Source: Stieleria bergensis
GTDB lineage: Bacteria > Planctomycetota > Planctomycetia > Pirellulales > Pirellulaceae
Assembly (NCBI GenBank): GCA_007745635.1
Contig: CP036272.1
Coordinates: forward strand, 6,873,566-6,937,565
Reading direction: 5' to 3'
Length of the DNA: 64,000 nt
Part shown: one piece after another, positions 1-9,120 of the stretch
How positions within the stretch are numbered: position 1 is the stretch's first letter
Layout of the letters: each line of letters opens with the position of its first letter
Notes under the pieces: generated by a model
Databases searched by the model: none
Told to the model about the DNA's origin: nothing
Seen by the model: only the letters and a program-made list of their open reading frames with translations
Translations under genes and position numbers: made by a program

Positions 1-1893
1 TATCGCGACTATGTGATTCGATCGTTAAACAACGACAAGCCCTACGACCAGTTCATACGCGAACAGCTTGCCGGTGATGAGATCGCGGCTTCGCTGGGCA
101 TGCATGCGAATTCACCAGAGGAACAAGATCGCGCGCGGTATGCTGAATTGCTGACCGCCACTGGCTTTCTACGCATGGCGCCCGATGGTTCCGTTAGCCA
201 AAACAACATCACCACACGCAATCAATGCGTCGCCGACACGATCAAAATCATCAGCACGACGCTGTACGGCATGACCATTGAATGCGCCCAATGCCACAAT
301 CACCGCTATGATCCGATCACTCAGGCAGACTACTACAGCCTGCGGGCGATTTTCGATCCGGGGTTCGATGTGCCCCGTTGGCGTGTTCCCAAGAATCGCT
401 TGGTTTCCTTGCAGACCAAGCAGCAAGCCGAACAAGCGGCAAACATTGAAAAGGAAGCCAAGAAGATCGACGCGGAACGCAACGCTCAACAGAAACAGTT
501 CATCGCTGAAGTGCTGGAAAAGGAACTCGCGAAACGCGATGAAGCCATTCGAGACGACCTGCGTGTCGCCTACAACTCCAACGCCAAGCAACGCACGAAA
601 GAACAGACGAAGTTGCTTTCAGAGCATCCCAGCATCAACAAACTCAGCGCTTCGAGTCTGTATCTGTATGACAGCACCTACAAAACCAAGCATGCGGCAA
701 CGCTCAAGGAAATTGCCGCTCGCGCCCAGGCCATCCGTGACACCAAACCAACTGAAGAATTCGTCCACGCGTTCACAGAGTTAGCCAACGATCCGAAAGC
801 TGTTGTGACCACTCATGTCTTTTTCCGTGGCAACCCAGAGGCACCGAAGGAAAAGGTTTTGCCCAGTGACTTATCCGTGCTGGCAAGCTGGCGATCGACA
901 GAACTGGCTGAATTTAGTGATGCAGTGCCGACGACCGGTCGGCGACTAGCGTTTGCACGATCAGTGACCGATGGCAGGCATCCGTTGCTGGCCCGAGTGA
1001 TCGTGAACCGAGTTTGGAAGCATCACTTTGGACGCGGACTGGTCTCCTCAGCCGGCGACTTCGGCGTCTTAGGTGAACGTCCCTCGCATCCCGAATTACT
1101 GGATTGGCTGGCCACTGAATTCATGGAATCGGGCTGGAGCTTAAAAGCGCTTCATCGCTTGATCCTGACCAGCCAAACCTGGCAGCAGTCCTCCAAGCGA
1201 TCGAAGCGAGGTGATCAGATCGATCCCGACAATCAATTGCTTAGCCGCCAAAAGACTCGGCGACTAGAAGCCGAAGCGCTGCGAGATGCGTTGCTGGCCG
1301 TGACCGGAAAGCTGAATCGCAAACCCTTCGGGCCGCCGATCCCTGTGATGCCGACGACAGATGGTTCAATCGTCGTCGGCAACGACACGACCGATAGCGC
1401 GGGACGACAAACGGGAAAGTACATTCCACTCCATGGCGAAGAGTATCGCCGCAGCATCTATGTGCAGGTTCGCCGCAGTCGCCCGCTGGACCTATTGACG
1501 ACATTTGACGCTCCCAGCATGACGGACCCCAACTGCATCTCGCGGCCTGAAACAACCGTCAGTCCGCAGAGTCTCCTCATGATGAACAACTCTGGCATGC
1601 GAGCTCACGCCAGACACTTCGCGCAGCGATTACAAAACACTGGGCCTCCCGATCAGGACTCTCAGATTCGGACGGCGTTTGAACTGTGCTACGGTCGCAA
1701 GGCAAGCGAAACGGAAATCGCCAATTCCAAAAACTTCATCAACGCACAACAGCAGTACTACAAAGACAACCCAGCCAAATTCGAAAACGAATCGGGTCCG
1801 GCTGAAAAGGAGAATGCCTCCGCACAAGCCTTGGCACTCGCCGCGTTTTGTCATGCTCTCCTAAGCACCAACGAATTCCTCTACATCGATTGA
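1..1893 (+). CDS. DUF1549/DUF1553 planctomycete cytochrome-associated protein, 5' partial
   Basis: The reading frame is open to the left edge of the window (first codons read YRDY), so the true start and the N-terminal haem-binding domain lie outside. What is visible is the rest of the DUF1549 domain, with the CAQCHNHRYDPI motif that is a second CxxCH in this family, a charged, coiled-coil-like insert around residues 135-200, and a full DUF1553 domain (HPLLARVIVNRVWKHHFGRG, SHPELLDWLA). The stop is 3 bases before the next ATG, so the pair is translationally coupled to the DUF1501 gene. These pairs are abundant in planctomycetes, are exported, and their substrate is not established; links to polysaccharide or sulfated-glycan use are commonly inferred from their sulfatase neighbours. 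Confidence 0.9.
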   Translation, partial: YRDYVIRSLNNDKPYDQFIREQLAGDEIAASLGMHANSPEEQDRARYAELLTATGFLRMAPDGSVSQNNITTRNQCVADTIKIISTTLYGMTIECAQCHNHRYDPITQADYYSLRAIFDPGFDVPRWRVPKNRLVSLQTKQQAEQAANIEKEAKKIDAERNAQQKQFIAEVLEKELAKRDEAIRDDLRVAYNSNAKQRTKEQTKLLSEHPSINKLSASSLYLYDSTYKTKHAATLKEIAARAQAIRDTKPTEEFVHAFTELANDPKAVVTTHVFFRGNPEAPKEKVLPSDLSVLASWRSTELAEFSDAVPTTGRRLAFARSVTDGRHPLLARVIVNRVWKHHFGRGLVSSAGDFGVLGERPSHPELLDWLATEFMESGWSLKALHRLILTSQTWQQSSKRSKRGDQIDPDNQLLSRQKTRRLEAEALRDALLAVTGKLNRKPFGPPIPVMPTTDGSIVVGNDTTDSAGRQTGKYIPLHGEEYRRSIYVQVRRSRPLDLLTTFDAPSMTDPNCISRPETTVSPQSLLMMNNSGMRAHARHFAQRLQNTGPPDQDSQIRTAFELCYGRKASETEIANSKNFINAQQQYYKDNPAKFENESGPAEKENASAQALALAAFCHALLSTNEFLYID

Positions 1894-1896
1894 ACC

Positions 1897-3336
1897 ATGA
1901 GTCACTCACGACGACATTTCTTGCAAAGCAGTTACGGCGCCGGACTGGTGGCGTTGGCAACACTGATGGACGACCGAGAGTCACTTGCCAATCCGAAGAT
2001 CGCCGGCAAGACCGGACGCTTTGACAACAAGCCGAAGCCGCCGCATCACCCGCCGCGGGCAACGGCGATGATCTCGATGGTGATGCAGGGAGGCCCCAGT
2101 CAAATTGATCTCTTTGATCCCAAGCCAGCGCTCGATGACTTGGATGGCAAAGACTTTCCAGGCCAAGTCAAATACGATGACGCTGCCGGAGCAACCAAAG
2201 AGGTCATGAAGGCTCAGTGGAAGTTCCAAAAGCACGGCCAATGCGGCATGGACTTCAGTGAACTCGTGCCACACATGGCATCGATCGCCGATGAGATCAC
2301 GATGATCCGCTCGATGCATACCGGCGTCAACAACCATGGCCAATCGATCAATGCACTTAACAACGGCAGCATCTTGAATGGACGGCCTTCGCTGGGCAGT
2401 TGGCTCACCTACGGACTGGGGACGGAAAACCAGAATCTACCAGCCTTTGTAGCCTTGACCGATCCGCGCGGCTTACCGGTTCTGGGCGTCGGAAATTTCA
2501 CCAACGGCTGGTTGCCATCGATCTATCAAGGCACCGTCGTTCGGCCCACTGAGCCGCGAATCTTGAATCTGGATGCCCCGATGTCACTGCGAGGGGAGGC
2601 ACAAGAACGCTACCTAAGCTTCGTCCAAAATCTAAATCAAAGTCACCTTGCCAATCGCCCGGGTGAAAATGAATTGGACGCCAGGATTCAAAGTTTTGAA
2701 CTCGCTGCCCGCATGCAGTCGGAGGCCAAAGACGTCTTGGACTTCAGTGATGAAAGCCAAGCAACACTGGAGATGTACGGCATTCACAACAAAGAGACAA
2801 AGGATTTCGGCACGCGCTGCTTGCTGGCGCGACGGCTCGTCGAACGCGGTGTTCGCTTTGTTAACTTGTACACCGGGAACCAAACTTGGGATCATCACAA
2901 TCACTTGGCGACCAAACTCCCTGCCGCCTGCAAGTACGTGGACCAACCCGCTGCGGCTTTGGTTAAAGATCTCAAACAACGCGGCTTACTGGATTCCACC
3001 ATCGTGCACTGGGGAGGCGAAATGGGGCGACTGCCGGTGATTCAGAATCGAGCTGGCGGCAAGACCGATCGCAAAACGGTTGGCCGCGATCACAACACTT
3101 ACGGCTTCACGATGTGGGTCGCCGGGGGCGGATTCAAGGCCGGTTATACCCACGGCGAAACGGACGAATTTGGCCACAACGCGATCAAGGATGTCGTCAA
3201 TCATTACGACTACCATGCCACCTTGCTGCACTTGTTTGGTCTCGATTCAGAACGCTTGACCTTCCCCCGAAACGGCAACGAACAACGCTTGATCCTGAAC
3301 AGCAAAGCCCGAATCGTCTCCGAATTACTCAGCTAA
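1897..3336 (+). CDS. DUF1501 family exported protein
   Basis: 479 residues. It begins with a twin-arginine type signal (SRRHFLQSSYGAGLVALATL) and continues as a DUF1501 protein, a family related to sulfatase/alkaline-phosphatase folds. Family landmarks are MVMQGGPSQIDLFDPKP near residue 62, NNHGQSINALNNGS, LARRLVERGVRFVNLYTG, VHWGGEMGRLP, GRDHNTYGFTMWVAGGG and the C-terminal HATLLHLFGLDSERLTF. It starts 3 bases after the stop of the upstream DUF1549/DUF1553 gene, the usual arrangement in Pirellulaceae. The pair probably acts together in the periplasm; the reaction is unknown. The start is fixed by the Tat signal and the tight spacing. Confidence 0.92.
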   Translation: MSHSRRHFLQSSYGAGLVALATLMDDRESLANPKIAGKTGRFDNKPKPPHHPPRATAMISMVMQGGPSQIDLFDPKPALDDLDGKDFPGQVKYDDAAGATKEVMKAQWKFQKHGQCGMDFSELVPHMASIADEITMIRSMHTGVNNHGQSINALNNGSILNGRPSLGSWLTYGLGTENQNLPAFVALTDPRGLPVLGVGNFTNGWLPSIYQGTVVRPTEPRILNLDAPMSLRGEAQERYLSFVQNLNQSHLANRPGENELDARIQSFELAARMQSEAKDVLDFSDESQATLEMYGIHNKETKDFGTRCLLARRLVERGVRFVNLYTGNQTWDHHNHLATKLPAACKYVDQPAAALVKDLKQRGLLDSTIVHWGGEMGRLPVIQNRAGGKTDRKTVGRDHNTYGFTMWVAGGGFKAGYTHGETDEFGHNAIKDVVNHYDYHATLLHLFGLDSERLTFPRNGNEQRLILNSKARIVSELLS

Positions 3337-3704
3337 CAAACCATGACAGACGCCCCACCGGACGCCGAGTTCACATGATCCACTTTGGCGTCAGCCACAG
3401 TGGTTTGCTTGCTGGAAACAGACCAAACAGGACCACCGGATAGGCGTGTGTGACGTTGATCCACAAGTCATCGGTCACGGGGTCGATCTCCAACACTCAG
3501 CAAGAGAGCGAAAGAAGAGCGGGGGACTCATCAGTGCGAATCAACAACATCCATGATGTGGTCGATCAGTGTCGATGAGCATCCCTCTTTCCAGCAAGCC
3601 ACCGTGGCCGAGCGACCATGAAGCTGGCGGCACGATTAGGACGCTGCAAGCAGTCAGGCTGGCTGGAGCAAACCTGACTGAACGAATCAGCCTAACGAAA
3701 GGAA
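3337..3704. repeat. Intergenic region with a distant inverted repeat
   Basis: This gap between two convergent genes has no convincing ORF. It holds a spaced inverted repeat: the segment at 3395-3418 (ending TTTGCTTGCTGGAAA) is matched by the reverse complement of 3588-3608 (TTTCCAGCAAGCCACCGTGG). The arms differ by a small indel and are about 170 bases apart. It may be a degenerate terminator or a dispersed repeat; no T-run follows either arm. Confidence 0.4.
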
Positions 3705-6080
3705 TCAGCCTGGATCCTTGACATCCAGCGTGACCTTTTTGATCTTGCCGGTGAACCGTGTTTTCACTCGCCCCACGCCAAGATCCTCGGCGACGGGAGT
3801 TTGGTTGTCGAGCCCCACATCAGCGGTTTCATCGGCAGAGAAAATCAAAGGCTGTGTCTTCTCCACACGACCTTGGGCGACCTCCTTGCCGTTGACAGAA
3901 ATAGTGACATCGCCCCCCTTGCCAATCTCGTCGGTGGTCTTGCCATCGTAGGCAAAATCAAGAACCACGACGGCGTCCCCGGCGGGAACCTCAGCATCAG
4001 CGGCAACGGTAAAGCGTTCCAGGCCCAGATAGTTGTAGGTATACACAGGCTTTCCTGACTTCATATACAGACACCAGCCACCGAACTTACCACCCTGTGT
4101 CAGAATCACACCTTCGGCGCCACCTTCGGGAATTTTCAGTTCGGCAGTAATCTTCTTCGAACGATTCTTGACATTCATGAACGTGTTTTCAAGCATCCCG
4201 TCCATGCCGTCGTAAAGCGTCAACGAGGTTCGGTCACCTAGAATCTCAGGGCGTCCGGCAATGGCTGGGTTCATCCGTGCAATCACGCGATCGTCGATGG
4301 GTAAGGCGTTGTACTTCTTGGCCTCGCTCATGAACAGTGCCTGCAGTTCCGCAAGCTTTTCAGGATTTTCCTTGGCCAGGTTCCTGGTCAAGCTGAAATC
4401 ACTTTTCACATGGTACAGATCCCAAACATCGGTTTCCAAGGGCGGCATATCAACCGCCTCCCATGGCGCCCGGTGCAGGGTCCGAGCGAACCAACCGTCG
4501 TGATAAATCGCACGGTTGCCAAACATTTCGAAGTACTGGGTGGTATGGCGTTCTTTGGCGCGGGGATCGTTGAACGTGTACAGCAAACTCGTTCCCTCGA
4601 TCGGTATCTGCGGCGTCCCATTAACGCTTTTGGGTTCCGGCAACCCAGCGGCTTCGAGAACCGTCGGTGCGATGTCAATCACATGCCCGAACTGGCTTCG
4701 CAAACCGAGGTCCTGTTGAATCCCATTTGGCCAGTGAATCACCATTCCGTTGCGAGTGCCACCAAAGTCGGAGGCAACTTGCTTGGTCCATGAAAACGGA
4801 GTATCAAATGCAACGGCCCAACCAGCAGCCATGTGTGGGAACGTCTCGGGTCCGCCCCATTCGTCGATCAAGGGCAGCAAGTCTTCAACCTTTTCGGTCA
4901 CGTTATTAAAGTAAGTCATTTCGTTGTACATGCCAACGAATCCACCTTCGGCACTGGTTCCATTGTCACCGGCGATGTAGATGAACAGCGTGTTGTCCAT
5001 TTCCCCAATGTCGTCAATGGCCTCAACAAGACGACCGACTTCGTGGTCTGTCTGCTCAAGAAAACCGGCGAACACCTCCGCTTGTCGTGCGAACAAGCGA
5101 TGCTCATCGTCGGACAGTTGATCCCAATCCTTGATGTCTTCAGGCTTGGGTGCCAAGGCGGTGTCAGCAGGGATGACGTTCATGCTTTTCTGCCGCGCGA
5201 TCGTTTCTTCGCGAACCTTGTCCCAGCCCTTGTCAAACTTGCCTTTATATTTGTCCGCCCATTCGCGTGGAACGTGATGCGGTGCGTGAACAGCACCGGT
5301 CGCGTAGTACATGAAAAACGGTTTGTCGGGTGTAATGGATTGCTGTGCTTTCATCCAGCCAATCGCTTTATCCGTCATGTCAACCGTGAAGTGATAACCC
5401 TCTCTCTCTGGCGGGGTGACCCGAGTCAAGTTGTCATAGATCAGCGGATACCACTGGTCAGTCTCACCGCCGATAAATCCATAAAACTTGTCAAAGCCTT
5501 GTCGGGTCGGCCAACGATCGAACGGACCTGACACACTTGTTTCCCAGGCAGCTGTCTCGTGCCATTTACCGAATGCTCCGGTGCAATAACCGTTAAGCCG
5601 CAGCATCTCCGCCAAGGGCGCCACACTATTGGGAACCTGTCCAGTGTTGCCTGGAAAACCTGTTGAGCTTTCCATGATCGAGCCAGTGTTGGCCGTGTGA
5701 TGATTGCGACCGCACTTTAGCGCCATCCGAGTCGGCGAGCACAATGCCGTCGTATGAAAGTTGTTGTAAACCAATCCAGCTTTTGCCAGTTGATCAAGTG
5801 TTGGTGTTTGAATCGGTCCGCCAAACGCGCTGGGGCCGCCAAAGCCAATGTCATCGATCAACACGATCACAACATTGGGAGCCTTCGCAGGTGCCTTGAC
5901 TTCAAAGAATGGCGGCGTTTCTTTGACGTTACGAACATCAAGCTCGTTGAACTTGGGCCGAGGTGGTTCCTGAATCGGTAAATGGGTCCGATCAAGCGTG
6001 TCTTCCGCGATGGCGACACTGCCAATGAGACATGTGAACAACACACCAAGTATGAATTGCCTGGAGAATGTATTGGGCAT
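3705..6080 (-). CDS. Arylsulfatase (family S1), exported
   Basis: 791 residues. A formylglycine-dependent type I sulfatase: the signature C-S-P-T-R is at about residue 114 (TTALCSPTRMALKCGRN), metal-binding Asp residues are in VLIDDIGFGG, and IYIAGDNGTSAEGG is the usual second metal site. The N-terminus (FSRQFILGVLFTCLIGSVAIA) is a signal peptide. The C-terminal 200 residues (MENTFMNVKNRSKKITAELKI onward) form an extra beta-rich domain found in large bacterial arylsulfatases. The Cys must be converted by a formylglycine-generating enzyme or anSME, not seen here. I chose 6080 because AGGGA lies 6 bases upstream; an in-frame ATG at 6098 is possible. Substrate: probably a sulfated polysaccharide or aryl sulfate (inference). 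Confidence 0.93.
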   Translation of the reverse strand: MPNTFSRQFILGVLFTCLIGSVAIAEDTLDRTHLPIQEPPRPKFNELDVRNVKETPPFFEVKAPAKAPNVVIVLIDDIGFGGPSAFGGPIQTPTLDQLAKAGLVYNNFHTTALCSPTRMALKCGRNHHTANTGSIMESSTGFPGNTGQVPNSVAPLAEMLRLNGYCTGAFGKWHETAAWETSVSGPFDRWPTRQGFDKFYGFIGGETDQWYPLIYDNLTRVTPPEREGYHFTVDMTDKAIGWMKAQQSITPDKPFFMYYATGAVHAPHHVPREWADKYKGKFDKGWDKVREETIARQKSMNVIPADTALAPKPEDIKDWDQLSDDEHRLFARQAEVFAGFLEQTDHEVGRLVEAIDDIGEMDNTLFIYIAGDNGTSAEGGFVGMYNEMTYFNNVTEKVEDLLPLIDEWGGPETFPHMAAGWAVAFDTPFSWTKQVASDFGGTRNGMVIHWPNGIQQDLGLRSQFGHVIDIAPTVLEAAGLPEPKSVNGTPQIPIEGTSLLYTFNDPRAKERHTTQYFEMFGNRAIYHDGWFARTLHRAPWEAVDMPPLETDVWDLYHVKSDFSLTRNLAKENPEKLAELQALFMSEAKKYNALPIDDRVIARMNPAIAGRPEILGDRTSLTLYDGMDGMLENTFMNVKNRSKKITAELKIPEGGAEGVILTQGGKFGGWCLYMKSGKPVYTYNYLGLERFTVAADAEVPAGDAVVVLDFAYDGKTTDEIGKGGDVTISVNGKEVAQGRVEKTQPLIFSADETADVGLDNQTPVAEDLGVGRVKTRFTGKIKKVTLDVKDPG

Positions 6081-6253
6081 CAAAGTTCCCTGGTTCATTA
6101 AGATAAGGTTCTGCAGACTGGACGGTTTCGCTGCACCTTTACGATGAGGCGGTCCGATTATACAGCAACGACTAGGCCACGCCGGAAAATGCTGCCGGAA
6201 AGCAGGACAAGCATCGGAGCGTGAGTTGAAAACAATCGCCTCCGATCATGAAA

Positions 6254-7495
6254 TCAGCGGCTGGACCTTGGCGTGAACCATTTCAGTTTGGCGACCCAGA
6301 TTCGATTATTGGCTCCCCGAGCGACCAGCGGCTTGGGATCGCTGTGATTCGGCCCCGGCCCCTGCATCCATTCAGCCGCTGTCACCCAGGTTTCGTTGTC
6401 ACTGATGTTTGTGATACCGAAGTTGCCAAGCCTCGCTCCCCGTTCCGGCACTAATACCTGTTCGGTGGAGCGAATGATTTGCAGCGCCTCTGGATCAACC
6501 TTGGCAATGAACAGCGGGGCTCGATGGCGAAAGACATGATCGTTTCCTGCACCTTTGCGTGCATAAACCAGCCACAGTCCATGTTGGTGATGGTGGACCC
6601 AATGCTGCTGGGTGTTGTAGTTGCCGAGTTCACTGCCATCATCAAGCGTCCACTTCTTTGGCGTGGAGAATCTAAGCGGATCGCCAACGTCGCTAACCGA
6701 GACGTATCCATGGTCGTCATTGCGCATGGTCAAAAAATAGCGGCCACCATGCTCGGCGATTGACGGTTCATAGAGGCCACGCTTGACCGGAATGGTCAGC
6801 TCGTCACCATGTTCCCGGTAGCGCATGGTCTGGCCATCAAAGGTGCATCGCATCACAGTGGTCGCATACTGTGCTTTGCCCATCTCCTTGAAATAGATCG
6901 GCAACAAGATGTCACCGTTGGGGAGGTCGAGCCGTTGAACGCTGCCCGCACCAGCGCTCTTGAACTTCGGTTCGTCGGGCATTTCAATCGTCCGCCATGC
7001 TGTCCAAGCGGTGGCCTTCGGAGCGTAAACGGCATACGCTGTCGCTCTCGGCCGCACGTGGCGAACGCGATTGTTTTCATAGACCACTGTCTGACCGGTA
7101 CCGAGCAGCGTCCCGGTTTTCTGATGCCACTTGGGACTAAAATCGCATACCGTGATTTCCAGGCCTTTGTTGCCGTCGAACTCATAGGGAACTCTAGCGA
7201 ATGAAGCGAGCTTTTTGGGAGTCGTCCAAGACGCACCGTTGTCGGAGCTACGCATCTCGTTGAGCGCGTAGAACACGTCCGACCCCGAGAGTTGAAGCTT
7301 CTGCAGCGTCATCACAACCGTTGGGTCACTCCCTGGCATGAGCCCCGCTCTCGCATGCACCCAGCAGAACTTGCCATCAAATCCTTCGGTAGCGACAGTG
7401 GTTTCGGTGGAAAACGGCGGCTTGATAACCTGAGCCTGCAAAGCGTTGCCACTGACAAAGAAACAGAACAGCGATAGGGCAAACACTCGATTCAT
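6254..7495 (-). CDS. Sialidase-like (BNR/Asp-box) exported protein
   Basis: 413 residues. The N-terminus (MNRVFALSLFCFFVSGNALQAQ) is a signal peptide, which decides the start; the frame is open for 45 codons further upstream without a signal. An Asp-box (SSDNGASWTTPKK) and repeated blade-like segments (GGRYFLTMRNDDHGYVSVSD, HHHQHGLWLVYARKG) place it in the six-bladed propeller sialidase superfamily. The canonical Arg triad cannot be assigned by eye, so it may be an exo-alpha-sialidase-like hydrolase or lyase of unknown specificity. It stands alone between a sulfatase and a DUF1501 gene, consistent with a role in glycan breakdown outside the cytoplasm. Confidence 0.75.
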   Translation of the reverse strand: MNRVFALSLFCFFVSGNALQAQVIKPPFSTETTVATEGFDGKFCWVHARAGLMPGSDPTVVMTLQKLQLSGSDVFYALNEMRSSDNGASWTTPKKLASFARVPYEFDGNKGLEITVCDFSPKWHQKTGTLLGTGQTVVYENNRVRHVRPRATAYAVYAPKATAWTAWRTIEMPDEPKFKSAGAGSVQRLDLPNGDILLPIYFKEMGKAQYATTVMRCTFDGQTMRYREHGDELTIPVKRGLYEPSIAEHGGRYFLTMRNDDHGYVSVSDVGDPLRFSTPKKWTLDDGSELGNYNTQQHWVHHHQHGLWLVYARKGAGNDHVFRHRAPLFIAKVDPEALQIIRSTEQVLVPERGARLGNFGITNISDNETWVTAAEWMQGPGPNHSDPKPLVARGANNRIWVAKLKWFTPRSSR

Positions 7496-7662
7496 CACTT
7501 CATACTCGGGAGATTCAAGGCCAAGACAGTTCAGCGAACACCAACCACAGCAGGCGACGCAGTGAATTCTACACCACACCGATGGCAGGCGTTCTGTCCC
7601 TGCGCTCAACCACCTCCAATGGGCACTCATTGCCGTCCCGCGCGCCGTCCCATTTCAAGACG

Positions 7663-9114
7663 CTACGCCAGGATGTCGCGAATCACGCGCCCATGAACGT
7701 CGGTCAATCGAAAGTCGCGACCGGCGTAGCGATAGGTCAACTGCTCGTGATCCAGACCAAGCTGGTGCAGGATGGTGGCGTGAAGATCATGGACGCTCGC
7801 TGCGTTCTCAACGGCTTTGAAGCCAAATTCATCTGTCGCGCCGTACGTGGTGCCACCGCGGATACCACCGCCTGCCATCCAGACGGTGAAGCCATAATGA
7901 TTGTGATCGCGTCCCGAGCCGCCTTCGGAAACCGGCGTGCGTCCAAACTCGCCGCCCCAAATGACCAAGGTGTCATCCAGCATGCCGCGTTTCTTGAGAT
8001 CCGTTAGCAAGGCGGCGATTGGGCGATCAATCTGGCCAGCCAGTTTGCGATGATTGCCTTCAACATTGCTATGCGAATCCCAAGGCTGGCCAGCACCATG
8101 CCAAAGCTGAACGTAACGCACTCCACGTTCCAGCAAACGACGAGCCAACAAAGTCTGCCTGCCATGCACACCCGATCCATACATGTCTTTGATGTACTTT
8201 GGTTCATCCGATGTATCAAAGACCTCCGCCGATTCGGTCTGCATTCGAAAGGCGAGCTCGAAGGATTGAATCCGCGCATCGAGTCGTGGGTCGTGCCGCG
8301 ATCGACGATGCTCTGCATGATTCGCTTGCAACAGATCAAGCTGTCGACGCTGGGTGGCGACCCTAGCATGTGGACTGCGGATGTTTGCGATCAACTGGTC
8401 CGCTCGCTGGTGCTGCGAATTGATAAACGTGCCCTGCATGCTGCCGGGCAAAAAACCAGCTTTCCAATTCGCCACTCCACTGACAGGGTATCCGCCTGGG
8501 CACATGGCTATGAACCCCGGCAAGTTCTGGTTCTCTGTTCCCAGTCCATACAGCAGCCAAGAACCAACACTCGGTCTCGACTGAACCGAATCGCCGCAAT
8601 TCATCAGCAGCAATGACGGCTCGTGATTGGGAACCTGAGCGTACATCGAACGAATCACAGCGATGTCATCGGCATGAGTGGCTGTTTGCGCAAACAACTC
8701 GCTAACTTCCAAGCCGCTTTGACCGTACTTCTTAAACTTGAACGGTGAAGGCAATGCACCGCCCGTTTTTCGCTCTGTCTGTAAACTGCTAGGCAGTGGC
8801 TGACCAGCAATCTTCTGTAACTCTGGTTTCGGATCAAAGGTATCAAGATGCGATGGACCACCGTTTAGAAAAAAGTGAATGACACGCTTTGCCCGAGGTG
8901 CAAAGTGTGGACGCTTCGCAGTCAACGGATTCATCAGTTGACCGGCTGATAAGGCTGACCTTGGCTCGGTTGCCAAAGCAGATGCTGGATCGGTCGCCAA
9001 CGCTCCGGAATCCGCAAGCACGCCAGCCAACCCCAGCATGCCTAACCCAACGCCAGAGCGCTGCAGCATCTCGCGGCGATCGATCATCAGTGAATTTCTT
9101 TTGCCATCCATCAT
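7663..9114 (-). CDS. DUF1501 family exported protein
   Basis: 483 residues. A Tat-type signal (DRREMLQRSGVGLGMLGLAG) precedes the DUF1501 domain, with landmarks HFFLNGGPSHLDTFDPKPEL, VPNHEPSLLLMNCGD, ARRLLERGVRYVQLWHG, LVIWGGEFGRTPVSEGG and GRDHNHYGFTVWMAGGG. The start at 9114 is 6 bases after the stop of the DUF1549/DUF1553 gene; a second start at 9087 would still retain the signal. Its repertoire matches the pair at the left edge of the window, but the two DUF1501 proteins differ clearly in sequence, so this is not a recent duplication. Function unknown, predicted periplasmic partner of the adjacent cytochrome-domain protein. Confidence 0.93.
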   Translation of the reverse strand: MMDGKRNSLMIDRREMLQRSGVGLGMLGLAGVLADSGALATDPASALATEPRSALSAGQLMNPLTAKRPHFAPRAKRVIHFFLNGGPSHLDTFDPKPELQKIAGQPLPSSLQTERKTGGALPSPFKFKKYGQSGLEVSELFAQTATHADDIAVIRSMYAQVPNHEPSLLLMNCGDSVQSRPSVGSWLLYGLGTENQNLPGFIAMCPGGYPVSGVANWKAGFLPGSMQGTFINSQHQRADQLIANIRSPHARVATQRRQLDLLQANHAEHRRSRHDPRLDARIQSFELAFRMQTESAEVFDTSDEPKYIKDMYGSGVHGRQTLLARRLLERGVRYVQLWHGAGQPWDSHSNVEGNHRKLAGQIDRPIAALLTDLKKRGMLDDTLVIWGGEFGRTPVSEGGSGRDHNHYGFTVWMAGGGIRGGTTYGATDEFGFKAVENAASVHDLHATILHQLGLDHEQLTYRYAGRDFRLTDVHGRVIRDILA

Positions 9115-9120
9115 GATTCA

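Noticed and set aside
4833-5531. 232-codon plus-strand ORF inside the arylsulfatase
   Set aside because: It is antisense to conserved sulfatase sequence, with no motif or ribosome binding site of its own.
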